Source: Dyadobacter sp. CY345
Lineage (GTDB): Bacteria > Bacteroidota > Bacteroidia > Cytophagales > Spirosomataceae
Assembly (NCBI RefSeq): GCF_021502725.1
Contig: NZ_JAKFFS010000007.1
Span: 62,001 to 126,000, forward strand
Length of the DNA: 64,000 nucleotides
Direction of reading: 5' to 3'
Shown in pieces: positions 53,846 through 61,568 of this stretch. Position 1 is the stretch's first letter. The number at the start of each line of letters is the position of its first letter. Made by a program: the position numbers and the translations under genes. The notes under the pieces were generated by a model. That model had not been told where the DNA came from. It did no database searches and saw only the letters and a program-made list of their open reading frames with translations.

Positions 53846-53875
53846 TTGCAAGTATAACTTTTCTTTCTACCTTTG
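53846..53875 (+). promoter_or_regulatory. Promoter of tRNA-Ser (TTG -33, TACCTTTG -7)
   Basis: TTG at 53846-53848 and TACCTTTG at 53868-53875 are 19 bases apart, fitting the Bacteroidota primary-sigma consensus. A start near 53881 would leave a leader of about 24 bases before the tRNA. Confidence 0.72.
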
Positions 53876-53904
53876 CACCACGTTTCGGATACGCCGAAGC
53901 ACAC

Positions 53905-53989
53905 AGAGAGATGGCAGAGTGGTCGAATGCGGCGGTCTTGAAAACCGTTGTAGGGTAACCTACCGGGGGTTCGAATCCCTCTCTCTCTG
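53905..53989 (+). tRNA. tRNA-Ser (anticodon UGA)
   Basis: An 85-base class II tRNA. The acceptor stem AGAGAGA (53905-53911) pairs with TCTCTCT (53982-53988), with a G discriminator at 53989. The anticodon loop CTTGAAA puts TGA at 53939-53941. There is a long variable arm (TTGTAGGGTAACCTACC) and a T arm with TTCGAAT. No CCA is encoded. It reads UCA and UCG codons by wobble. A TTG/TAnnTTTG promoter lies upstream, and an intrinsic terminator lies 34 bases downstream. Confidence 0.96.
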
Positions 53990-54282
53990 CATTTTTACCA
54001 TCATGAGGCGTAATCGCGATCTAAACCACATATGCAAGTATGTGGTTTTCTTTGTTTTAAGCCAATTCTTAAAAAGAAAATTCCCTAGGTTCTGGGATCA
54101 GTCAAAAATTTATGGAGCTTATATGATTCTTCTTGGTTTGTGTTATAAATCAAACCTATTTGTCTTAGAAAATTTCTTGCCCCTTATTGAGTAAATCTTA
54201 CCAAATTTTATAATTCAAAATTACGTACTGACTCATGTAAAGAAGTCAGAATGGCTCTTTTGAAAGAGTCAATGGCAAAGAC
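53990..54282. other. Stretch after the tRNA with terminator and no gene
   Basis: AAACCACATA (54023-54032) and TATGTGGTTTT (54039-54049), with a following T-rich run, make a small terminator for the tRNA. The rest to 54282 is AT-rich, without a credible ORF, and may be the decayed left part of the insertion element that follows. Confidence 0.6.
54023..54054 (+). terminator. Terminator of tRNA-Ser
   Basis: AAACCACATA-TGCAAG-TATGTGGTTT followed by TCTTTG. Ends the tRNA transcript. Confidence 0.7.
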
Positions 54283-54656
54283 CTTTTACGTCAGTTCCGT
54301 GGTTTTAAAGATTGGGACCAAAGAGGTCATGAAAAAAAGGCTTCTTTAACTCAAGAACCTAGGTCAACTCCTTTCGATTGATGCAACCAGTGTTTCTCGT
54401 GGTGAACTTTACACAATTCTAACAAACAAATCTGCAAAAGGTGGTAATGGAAATATAGTTGCCATTGTGGCTGGCGGCAAGACAGAAATTGGATATAGCA
54501 ACCAGTACAGGACCATTAGCCAAAGAATGTTTTCCAAAAAGCACTGCAAATGACAGACGCTTTCCTGTGCAGCAGTTAAATATGGACGCTTTTCAAGAAA
54601 TCCGAATAATATGTCGCTGGGATGCTCTGGATGAAGAAAACAGTGCTATTGCTTGA
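54283..54656 (+). pseudogene. Remnant of an ISAon1/ISL3-like DDE transposase
   Basis: Three broken reading frames carry recognisable transposase pieces in the right order. In frame from about 54286: LRQFRGFKDWDQRGHEKK. After a frame change near 54340: LSIDATSVSRGELYTILTNKSAKG (with the first Asp of the catalytic triad), from about 54371. After another change near 54460: a LDIATSTGPLAKECFPKSTANDRRFPVQQLNMDAFQEIRIICRWDALDEENSAIA-type segment, with KCFPK and a DRF-like region. The N-terminal and C-terminal parts are missing. It is dead. It lies between tRNA-Ser and another broken gene, so the region has seen insertion and decay. I could not find terminal inverted repeats. Confidence 0.8.
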
Positions 54657-54746
54657 GTTGCTTTTAGAACGACCATTTAACTGGCACAAATACAATTGTA
54701 CTTGGTGAATTGCCTATCTTTATGAGCCCATAACTAGGAAAATTAC

Positions 54747-55524
54747 ATGATACGATTTGCCATCTTTTACCTCTCATTGTTTGCATTTAATATCACCTGC
54801 GCGCAAACCAATACGGGCCAGATTGAATTAAAAGGAGTACTGGTTGATGAAAAAGATCGGACGCCCTTGTCGTATGTAAATATTGGTGTTCTCAATAAAT
54901 CACTCATAACAATCTCCAACACTACCGGCAGATTCTCTTTGAATCTGAAAGAGGAAAATTTGACAGACAAGTTGCAGATCAGTCGCATTGGATATCATAC
55001 AATTAAGGTTTTTGTTAATTAAGAAACTACTGAGGTGGTGGGTAGAACCAAATCAGGTGGATTTATTCAAATAGCCATGCATCCCAAGAAACAGATTGTG
55101 CTGGGTACAGAAATTGGAATGAGGTTCCAGCCAGAAAAATTTCCGGCAGTGATAAAAGATTTCAGTTGGTTTTTTTCTGCAAATAATTTCAGCAAGATCA
55201 AGCTGCATGTGAATATTTATTCACTAAAAAACAATTTTCCCGACAAGCAACTTCTTAATACGGATTTGTATGTCGACATTGTAGATTTTAAGACAAGCTG
55301 GATCAAAGTTGATATGGTGAGTACAATGTTGTTTTTGAAACCGATTTTGCTATCTCCATACAATACAATGGCTGGAGCACACCATCAAAGAAGGAGAGAA
55401 TGCTAAAATATTTATTCCCGGAGCAATGTCATCTGGTAATTCCAGTTATTTTCGAATTGCAAGGCAGGATAAATGGACGAAAACAAAAATGAATCTTTGC
55501 TACTTTGTTACTTTACTGAACTAA
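54747..55524 (+). pseudogene. Broken carboxypeptidase-regulatory-like domain protein gene
   Basis: An ancestral secreted protein can be rebuilt from four blocks. First, 54747-55022 gives a signal peptide (ITCAQ) and a carboxypeptidase-like regulatory domain (IELKGVLVDEKDRTPLSYVNIGVLNK). It ends at an in-frame TAA (55020-55022). Reading on in the same frame gives ETTEVVGRTKSGGFIQIAMHPKKQI to about 55318, with the KIKLHVNIYSLKNNFPDKQLLN region. A frame change near 55318 gives EYNVVFETDFAISIQYNGWSTPSKK. A second one near 55395 gives ENAKIFIPGAMSSGNSSYFRIA and the end LCYFVTLLN, TAA at 55522-55524. So there is one stop and two frameshifts. A short deletion after 55020 is also likely. Confidence 0.8.
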
Positions 55525-55562
55525 TGAGGCCGTTATCGATTATAGCAACGGTTAAAGTACGT

Positions 55563-56024
55563 ATGCTCTTTATTTTGCTAGGTTTACAAACGATTTGTTG
55601 CGGACAGGAGTGTTTAATGTTTCAAAAAAATAGGGGAAGAACTGCTTTTTATAAAAAAGGTGATCCAATCAGTTTTCGCCTTCATAACGATAAAACGACA
55701 TATACGTTTCAGATTTTAGGATTTGAGGATAGCGTATTCGTTGTCAGTAATTACAAAATCAATCCCAAGGAAATCAGTCACCTATATGTCGACGAGAAAA
55801 CGAAGATATGGTATGTTTTTAAATATAAGTACGAGAAGATTTTCTTTCTGGCTAGTATAGGTTACTTCTTAGCGAGTGTGATAAACGAGAAAACGGTGAC
55901 CAAGGAAGCTGCCACCATCAGTGGTAGTTTAGGAGGAGCGGCTATACTAGCCCGATTGCTCGTGAATAATAAAATACGAATAAAAGGTAAAAGAAGGTTG
56001 GTAATTTCAGATAATTGTCCATAA
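55563..56024 (+). CDS. Small secreted or membrane protein, function unknown
   Basis: I use ATG 55563 (MLFILLGLQTICCGQECLMF), giving 153 residues and a signal-like start. An ATG at 55524 overlapping the dead gene's TAA would add 13 residues before it. The body has QKNRGRTAFYKKGDPISFRLHNDKTTYTFQILGFEDSVFVV, then a hydrophobic patch (FFLASIGYFLASVI, about 100-113) and a basic end. No domain is recognised. It is the only intact frame in the decay zone. The upstream frame to 55473 belongs to the pseudogene. It could be a lipid-anchored or membrane-associated protein. Confidence 0.55.
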   Translation: MLFILLGLQTICCGQECLMFQKNRGRTAFYKKGDPISFRLHNDKTTYTFQILGFEDSVFVVSNYKINPKEISHLYVDEKTKIWYVFKYKYEKIFFLASIGYFLASVINEKTVTKEAATISGSLGGAAILARLLVNNKIRIKGKRRLVISDNCP

Positions 56025-56107
56025 CGACCTTAACAGCAAACTGGCCAGCCGGCACTTACATCATCAAACATGGCGACTTGTCGAAGAAGATCTTTATAGT
56101 GAAATAG
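56021..56107 (+). pseudogene. Orphan T9SS C-terminal sorting tail
   Basis: Frame 2 reads ITTLTANWPAGTYIIKHGDLSKKIFIVK and then TAG at 56105-56107. This is the end of a T9SS type A sorting domain (GxYxI-x-GDLSKKIFIVK). No start codon or upstream protein belongs to it; the frame is stopped at 56012. It is the last piece of a deleted secreted protein. Confidence 0.75.
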
Positions 56108-56138
56108 ACCATTATCAACAGTTTTTTTTAATATCAGA

Positions 56139-56183
56139 CAACAGAAGGCCGTTCGGTGTTACGAACCGCCTTTTGTTGTTCAT
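56139..56183. terminator. Terminator-like hairpin at the right end of the decay zone
   Basis: AACAGAAGGCCGTTCG pairs with CGAACCGCCTTTTGTT, with mismatches, followed by GTT. It may originally have ended the lost T9SS gene. Confidence 0.65.
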
Positions 56184-56308
56184 ATGAAGTTGTTTTTATT
56201 AATGATTGTTTAGAAAGGTAACATTTTCAATTATCGGGACGGAGAAATTTGGGGATCTTGGTTTTTATTCTGGCCGGGACTAATTTAAAAATTAACAAAA
56301 TACCTTTA

Positions 56309-57022
56309 TCATTTTTTTGATTGGTAAATGGTATTGAAATTGTTGGAGAACTGGTTTCCAACAGGTATCTCTTTGTCAGTAATCCATATTTTTCTCTTTT
56401 GAAATGCTTCGATTTTTTCGATAGACACGATGTATGATTGATGCACCCGGCAGAAAAGATTAGCTGGGAGGAGCGAAAGAATTCCTTTTACGTTCATCCT
56501 TGTAAGCAACGGGGCAGATCTCGAAATGGTAAATATTTTAACGTAATCCTTCAAACCTTCAATATACAAAATATCAGAATGAAGAATTTTAATTGTCTGA
56601 TATTCAGACTTGACAAATAGCGCTGCCAGCGGATCTGCTGAATGCTGTTGGGGTATTTTTAATTGACGCATTGAAAGCGCTTTGTCGGCTGCTGCGATGA
56701 GCCTTTCAAAAGAAATTGGTTTCAGCAAGTAGTCGATAACATTTAGTTCGAATGCCTTAACTGCATATTGCTCGAAAGCAGTTGTAAGAATCACCATCGG
56801 TGGCTTTTGCATTTGCGATAGCAGTTGTAATCCGGACAGTCCAGGCATTTGTATATCTAAAAAGATAAGATCAAAATCCATATAATCAAGAACCCTCCTG
56901 GCATCCGATGCGCTTCGACATGTTCTGACCAGATCCAGCGTTTTAATTTTGCTGATGTCATCCGCCAGGATTTCTAATGCAAATGGCTCATCATCGACCG
57001 CCATACACCTCATTTTATTCAT
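56309..57022 (-). CDS. LytTR-family response regulator
   Basis: A 237-residue regulator. The receiver (about 1-120) has the acidic pocket DDE at 10-12 and phospho-Asp56 in LIFLDIQMPGLSG. The LytTR DNA-binding domain (about 135-235) has ILYIEGLKDYVKIF and FCRVHQSYIVSIEKIEAF, as in LytR/AlgR regulators that bind direct repeats. It overlaps the sensor kinase gene by 8 bases, so translation is probably coupled. It is the last gene of a five-gene operon with a TonB receptor. Confidence 0.96.
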   Translation of the reverse strand: MNKMRCMAVDDEPFALEILADDISKIKTLDLVRTCRSASDARRVLDYMDFDLIFLDIQMPGLSGLQLLSQMQKPPMVILTTAFEQYAVKAFELNVIDYLLKPISFERLIAAADKALSMRQLKIPQQHSADPLAALFVKSEYQTIKILHSDILYIEGLKDYVKIFTISRSAPLLTRMNVKGILSLLPANLFCRVHQSYIVSIEKIEAFQKRKIWITDKEIPVGNQFSNNFNTIYQSKK

Positions 57023-58136
57023 GTTTCAAGCTTAATTTCAATTCAACAGAAAAAAAATGTTCGTCGTGATTTATCGTTAAAGTGTGCGTTTGGGGATAAT
57101 GAAGTTCAAGCCTTTTTTTTACATTTAGCAGTCCCTGGCCAGTTCCGGTTATTTCTTCATCATTTGCCAACTCAAAACACTGATTTTTGCATCTAAATAA
57201 AAGTTCATAATCTTTCACTGATAAGTAAATTGATATTTTTGGGGAATGGTCAGGATGCAGCCCAAATTTGAAAGCATTTTCGACAAAAGGCATGAAAAGA
57301 AGAGGTTCAATCCTAACGTCCTGATGATCACCAACACAGGAAATATCGATTTCCGCCTTGGGATGAATTCTTAATTTTTGCAGATTTACGTACCTTTTCA
57401 AATACATAATTTCATCGTGCAGATTCACCTGATGATGCGTTACCTGAAAAAGCATATATCTGAGTATTTCAGATAATTCCATCACCGAAGTTTCAGCCAG
57501 ATCAGACTTAATCCGCGTGAGCCAGCGAATATTATTGAGTGTGTTAAAAAGAAAATGTGGACTGATCTGAAGACGAAGTACCGCCAATTCCGCGCTTGTT
57601 TTTTCATACAACATTTGCTGACTAAATTCCTGCTGACGCATTCGGTCTGTCAAAACTGCCCACAACGAACTGGAAAGTATGATCAGCGCAAACATGATCA
57701 GATTAGCGAAAAACTGGGGCGAAGTAAAAATAGTATTTTCATTCAAATCCCTAAAAAATAAATCGTTTTCAACTATATCCGAAAAATACATTTGCAGATC
57801 ATTTTTGATATTTCTTAGCAGCAGGTTATCCAGCAGTATCATCATCGAAAATAATACTGCGAGATATAATAAAAATTGGATTAAGCTTCTGTTTAACAGC
57901 AATTTAGGTGTTAAACGAAGAAGGTTAAGATAAAAAATTCCAACGAGTATCAGGTTGATTATAACTCTGGTAATGAACAGATAATTGACATAATATTCTG
58001 GCAGATGCTCAAAAATAGGAATAGGCAAAATTAAGGGAGCAGCGAAAAACGCAGACCAACCGGTTACATGTAACCAAAACCGATAATCTAACAGAAAGCG
58101 CTTTTGGGTAAGCCGTTGCCCGTCTAAAATGGCCAT
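57015..58136 (-). CDS. LytS/YehU-type sensor histidine kinase
   Basis: Starting at ATG 58136 (MAILDGQRLTQKRFLLD) gives 373 residues; a TTG 6 bases upstream is also open. The N-terminal half has four membrane helices (about 23-42, 57-78, 90-110, 143-163), followed by a short coiled coil. The His_kinase domain contains QISPHFLFNTLNNIRWLTRI (His about 207), and the HATPase shows PFVENAFKFGL (N box) and GTGQGLLNVKKRLEL. It pairs with the LytTR regulator encoded downstream. Lying 76 bases after the DUF4249 gene, it is probably co-transcribed, so the pair likely controls or senses the substrate of the receptor operon. Confidence 0.94.
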   Translation of the reverse strand: MAILDGQRLTQKRFLLDYRFWLHVTGWSAFFAAPLILPIPIFEHLPEYYVNYLFITRVIINLILVGIFYLNLLRLTPKLLLNRSLIQFLLYLAVLFSMMILLDNLLLRNIKNDLQMYFSDIVENDLFFRDLNENTIFTSPQFFANLIMFALIILSSSLWAVLTDRMRQQEFSQQMLYEKTSAELAVLRLQISPHFLFNTLNNIRWLTRIKSDLAETSVMELSEILRYMLFQVTHHQVNLHDEIMYLKRYVNLQKLRIHPKAEIDISCVGDHQDVRIEPLLFMPFVENAFKFGLHPDHSPKISIYLSVKDYELLFRCKNQCFELANDEEITGTGQGLLNVKKRLELHYPQTHTLTINHDEHFFSVELKLSLKHE

Positions 58137-58212
58137 AATCAAAAGATAATTTGTTGCCTGTACCTGTTAAATGCTCATTCTGTTGCAAAGTCTTGAATTG
58201 TAGTTACTAAAA

Positions 58213-59148
58213 TCAGAAGTAAAATTTCTTCCCCAATCCTGATACGGCAGCCACGTTAAAAAAGCCGACAACCAAAGATCCGTTCGGATTTGAATTCACA
58301 ATGTTTGTTGATACGTTGGCCAATGGAGCTGAAGTGAACAATTCTGAAATTCCACCCATTCTGTCCGCCTGCGAAACGACTTCGGCCAGATAGTTAAATG
58401 ATACGAGATTGATCGAATGAATTTCTACATAAATTGAATCTCCATTGGCCAAGGGAGATTCCGGCCTGTCGTCTTCATCAAAGTCGTTTGCGTTGATCCC
58501 GATTCTGATTGGTGAAATGAAAGTTACACCATCGAAGCCGCTTCCCGAAGAAGTTCCGGCGTCGTATGCTGTTGTAACTTCACTCGCTTTATTAAGCAGC
58601 TGCCCGTTTTTGTATGCCCGGATCCAATAGCTATCACCTTTGCCTGACGGATCTGTTGCCCAAAACTCTGCGCGGTAACTGTCGTCCATCATTCCCTGTC
58701 CCTCCTGATACGACAAGGTAAGACTGTCTACGGGCGGGACGCGCTTCATGACAGATGTAGCCGTGAACGTTTCGCCATTATAGACAACATTTAAAGTATA
58801 GCTTTTGCCGACATTACCTAGTTTTCCACCCTTGCCCGGCTGCCAGCTGTAGGCGCCGTTTACATTGTTACTTTCTTCGGTAAATTCATAAATGTTCCCT
58901 TCATCGTCTGTAACGGTCACTTTTGCTCCGCGAACTACCGGCGGAAGACTGTTATTTTCGAAATAATCCTGAGTGAACGTCAGATAAATACGCTGGGTTT
59001 CGGGCTTGTCGTTTATCCAGGCATCTATGTTGATTATTGGATCAGCCGAAGAAACTGTCAAATCAATTTCGTCGTCACAAGCCCATAAAAAAGGGATGGT
59101 GAGTAAGCATAGATGTCGTAAACAGATGCGAATGGCTTTGGATGACAT
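58213..59148 (-). CDS. DUF4249 lipoprotein
   Basis: A 311-residue lipoprotein with a lipobox (FLWAC, Cys about 24). The body fits DUF4249: DAWINDKPETQRIYLTFTQDYFENNSLPPVVRGAKVTVTDDEGNIYEF and YTLNVVYNGETFTATSVMKRVPPVDSL. Two immunoglobulin-like or beta-sandwich parts are predicted, and the end has FFNVAAVSG-like strands. Proteins of this family are usually encoded next to a TonB-dependent receptor and probably act as its surface partner. It starts 17 bases after the receptor gene and is co-transcribed. Confidence 0.9.
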   Translation of the reverse strand: MSSKAIRICLRHLCLLTIPFLWACDDEIDLTVSSADPIINIDAWINDKPETQRIYLTFTQDYFENNSLPPVVRGAKVTVTDDEGNIYEFTEESNNVNGAYSWQPGKGGKLGNVGKSYTLNVVYNGETFTATSVMKRVPPVDSLTLSYQEGQGMMDDSYRAEFWATDPSGKGDSYWIRAYKNGQLLNKASEVTTAYDAGTSSGSGFDGVTFISPIRIGINANDFDEDDRPESPLANGDSIYVEIHSINLVSFNYLAEVVSQADRMGGISELFTSAPLANVSTNIVNSNPNGSLVVGFFNVAAVSGLGKKFYF

Positions 59149-59165
59149 ATTAAATGTAAGGCTTT

Positions 59166-61568
59166 TTAGAATTTAAAATTGTAAGAAACGGACGGCACCA
59201 TGGATCCAATGATCGATACCCGGTGCGCCTGCGTTTGTATGGCCTGAGATGAAGTAACCCTATCAGACGATTGCGTGAAATAAGTTGAAAAGGCATTTCT
59301 ACGCCCGTAAGCATTGTAAATTGAGAAAACCCAGTAATCCCGGTTCTTTCTTATCTGACCATTATTTTTGTGTGTTTTTCCTTCCATTCTAAGTGAAAGG
59401 TCAAGACGGTGGTAAGGTGTTAATCTTGCGTCGTTTCTGGAATTGTTTGTGTTATAAGGTATCAGAATGCCCTGTGAGAGATATCGCTGATTGGGGTAGG
59501 TGGTAGGAGTTCCGGTTGTAAATGCAAAATCCGCAGTGGTCGACCATTTTGGGTTGATCGTATAAGAGCCGACGATTTTCAGGTTATGGGTTTGGTCAAA
59601 ACGGGTCGGGTACCAGCTCCCGTTGTTGACCCCATCTACTTTGAGTTCCGAGCGGCTCAGCGTGTAACTTACCCAACCCGTGATCAGTCCCTTTTTCTTT
59701 TGCAGGTAAAGTTCCAGACCGTATGCCCTTCCGTTTCCGCTCAGCAAATCACCTTCCAGACGGTCGTTGTTCAAAAGCTCAGCGCCATTGATATAGTCGA
59801 TTTCGTTAACTGTATTGCGGTAAAACATTTCCGCAGAAAACTCATACTCCGCATTTTTACCCAAATCGCTGAAATAGCCAAGCGTGTATTGATTGCCAAC
59901 GGCCGGCTTAATATTGTTGGTGCTCGGTGTCCAGATATTGAGCGGGTTTGAAGCACTGGTGTTTGAAATAAAATGTACATATTGAGCCGTTCTGCTGAAA
60001 CTCGCTTTTAGTGAAGTTCTTTCGTTTAGCTGATATTTTGCTGATATCCTTGGTTCCGGATTATTATACGATGCGATTGACTCTCCGCTTTTGTATTGCC
60101 GCTCAGCGATTGCCGTACGCTTTCTACCAGGAATGGTGTCGTTGTAAGTATATGCTGTCCCTGGTCCAAGATAGTTAAAATAAGAAAACCGAATTCCATA
60201 TTGAACTTCCAAATTTGAACCCACTTTCAGCCGATGGCTTACGTAACCAGCCAGTTCCAAAGCATATTTTTTCGGCTGACTGCTATCAACAGTTTCTCCA
60301 TTCGTAGTTCCCACAGTTTTCGAAGGGTTGAACTGATAATAAGAACTTTCCAGACCAAATTTTAACTCTGAATTGCTATTGATGAAATAACTAAAATCCG
60401 GTTTGAATACATAATTGCTGATAGAGGAATTCCAGCTGTACTTATTGTTCTCATCCTGATTGAAGCCAAGGTTATAATTGTAATTGCTGAATATGGCGGA
60501 AACGTTAGCGAACAACTTGCTATTGATAACCGTGTTCCAACGCAGCGTTCCGGATTTATTTCCCCAGTTAAATTTTGCATCATCCGACAGACCGAAATTG
60601 TCGCGACCGAAGAAACCTGAAAGATATAACCGGTTTTTCTGGTTTAAAGTATAGTTTGTTTTTAGGGTTATATCATAAAAATTCAAACCGAAATTGTTAC
60701 TGGTCAGCAGCGTGGACAGACCATCAATGTAGGATCTTCGCACTGCAATCAGATAGGAAGATTTGTCTTTCACAAGCGGTCCCTGAATGGCCAGCCTGCT
60801 GAAAATAAAACCTACGCCACCATCTACCTCGGTTTTTTTGTTGTTTCCTTCCTTCAATCGAACATCGAGCACGGAACTGATCCGACCGCCATATTCGGCC
60901 GGAATTGCGCCTTTATATAATTTTACATCCTTAACGGCATCGGGATTAAAGACCGAAAAGAAGCCGAGCATGTGGGAGGAATTGTAGACTGGCGCCTCGT
61001 CGAGTAATACAAGATTCTGTCCGACACTGCCTCCCCGGACATTAAAACCTGACGAACCTTCGCCAACCTGGCTTACTCCTGGCAGAAACTGCAAACTTTT
61101 GACAATATCAACCTCACCCATAAGTGCCGGGAGTTTCTGAATAGTTTTGATATCCATCTTATTGACGCTCATTTCAAAATTACGAGAAGTGGAAATTCTG
61201 CTTTCGTCAACAACTTTGACTTCATCCAGCACTCTTGATAATACCGGCAATTCTATGTCCACAATGGTATTACTCGTCAGAACAATTTTTTTGACTACCT
61301 TCTCATAACCCAGATACGAATATTCCAGTGTGTAAGAACCTTGCGGCAGCGTAACTGAATAAAACCCGTAAACATTGGTAACAGCGCCCGATGACTGGCT
61401 TTCCATTACAAAAATGCTTGCTCCAATCAGCGTTTCTCCGTTGGATTTATCTTTCATTGTTCCACTGATGGTAAATTTGTTTTGTCCAAAGGCCGTGGTG
61501 GCTACGATGAAAAGCAGTAAGAAACTGCTACCGATACTTCGAAAAAAGAAAATAGAATACTTGTTCAT
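59166..61568 (-). CDS. TonB-dependent receptor with carboxypeptidase-like N-terminal domain
   Basis: An 800-residue receptor. Signal peptide to about residue 29 (TAFGQ). The regulatory domain (about 30-115) has SGTMKDKSNGETLIGASIFVME. The plug (about 125-235) has ALMGEVDIVKSLQFLPGVSQVGEGSSGFNVRGGSVGQNLVLLDEAPVYN and SVFNPDAVKDVKLYKGAIPAEYGGRISSVLDV. The barrel ends in an aromatic YNFKF. Substrate uptake needs TonB-ExbBD; the substrate is unknown. The start ATG at 61568 overlaps the stop of the upstream gene as ATGA, and DUF4249 follows 17 bases downstream. This is the only receptor in the window with a linked DUF4249 partner. Confidence 0.95.
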   Translation of the reverse strand: MNKYSIFFFRSIGSSFLLLFIVATTAFGQNKFTISGTMKDKSNGETLIGASIFVMESQSSGAVTNVYGFYSVTLPQGSYTLEYSYLGYEKVVKKIVLTSNTIVDIELPVLSRVLDEVKVVDESRISTSRNFEMSVNKMDIKTIQKLPALMGEVDIVKSLQFLPGVSQVGEGSSGFNVRGGSVGQNLVLLDEAPVYNSSHMLGFFSVFNPDAVKDVKLYKGAIPAEYGGRISSVLDVRLKEGNNKKTEVDGGVGFIFSRLAIQGPLVKDKSSYLIAVRRSYIDGLSTLLTSNNFGLNFYDITLKTNYTLNQKNRLYLSGFFGRDNFGLSDDAKFNWGNKSGTLRWNTVINSKLFANVSAIFSNYNYNLGFNQDENNKYSWNSSISNYVFKPDFSYFINSNSELKFGLESSYYQFNPSKTVGTTNGETVDSSQPKKYALELAGYVSHRLKVGSNLEVQYGIRFSYFNYLGPGTAYTYNDTIPGRKRTAIAERQYKSGESIASYNNPEPRISAKYQLNERTSLKASFSRTAQYVHFISNTSASNPLNIWTPSTNNIKPAVGNQYTLGYFSDLGKNAEYEFSAEMFYRNTVNEIDYINGAELLNNDRLEGDLLSGNGRAYGLELYLQKKKGLITGWVSYTLSRSELKVDGVNNGSWYPTRFDQTHNLKIVGSYTINPKWSTTADFAFTTGTPTTYPNQRYLSQGILIPYNTNNSRNDARLTPYHRLDLSLRMEGKTHKNNGQIRKNRDYWVFSIYNAYGRRNAFSTYFTQSSDRVTSSQAIQTQAHRVSIIGSMVPSVSYNFKF

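Noticed and set aside
53905..53989. tRNA-Ser as a proven island attachment site
   Set aside because: I looked for a second copy of the tRNA 3' end (TTCGAATCCCTCTCTC) to the right and found none in the window, and there is no integrase gene.
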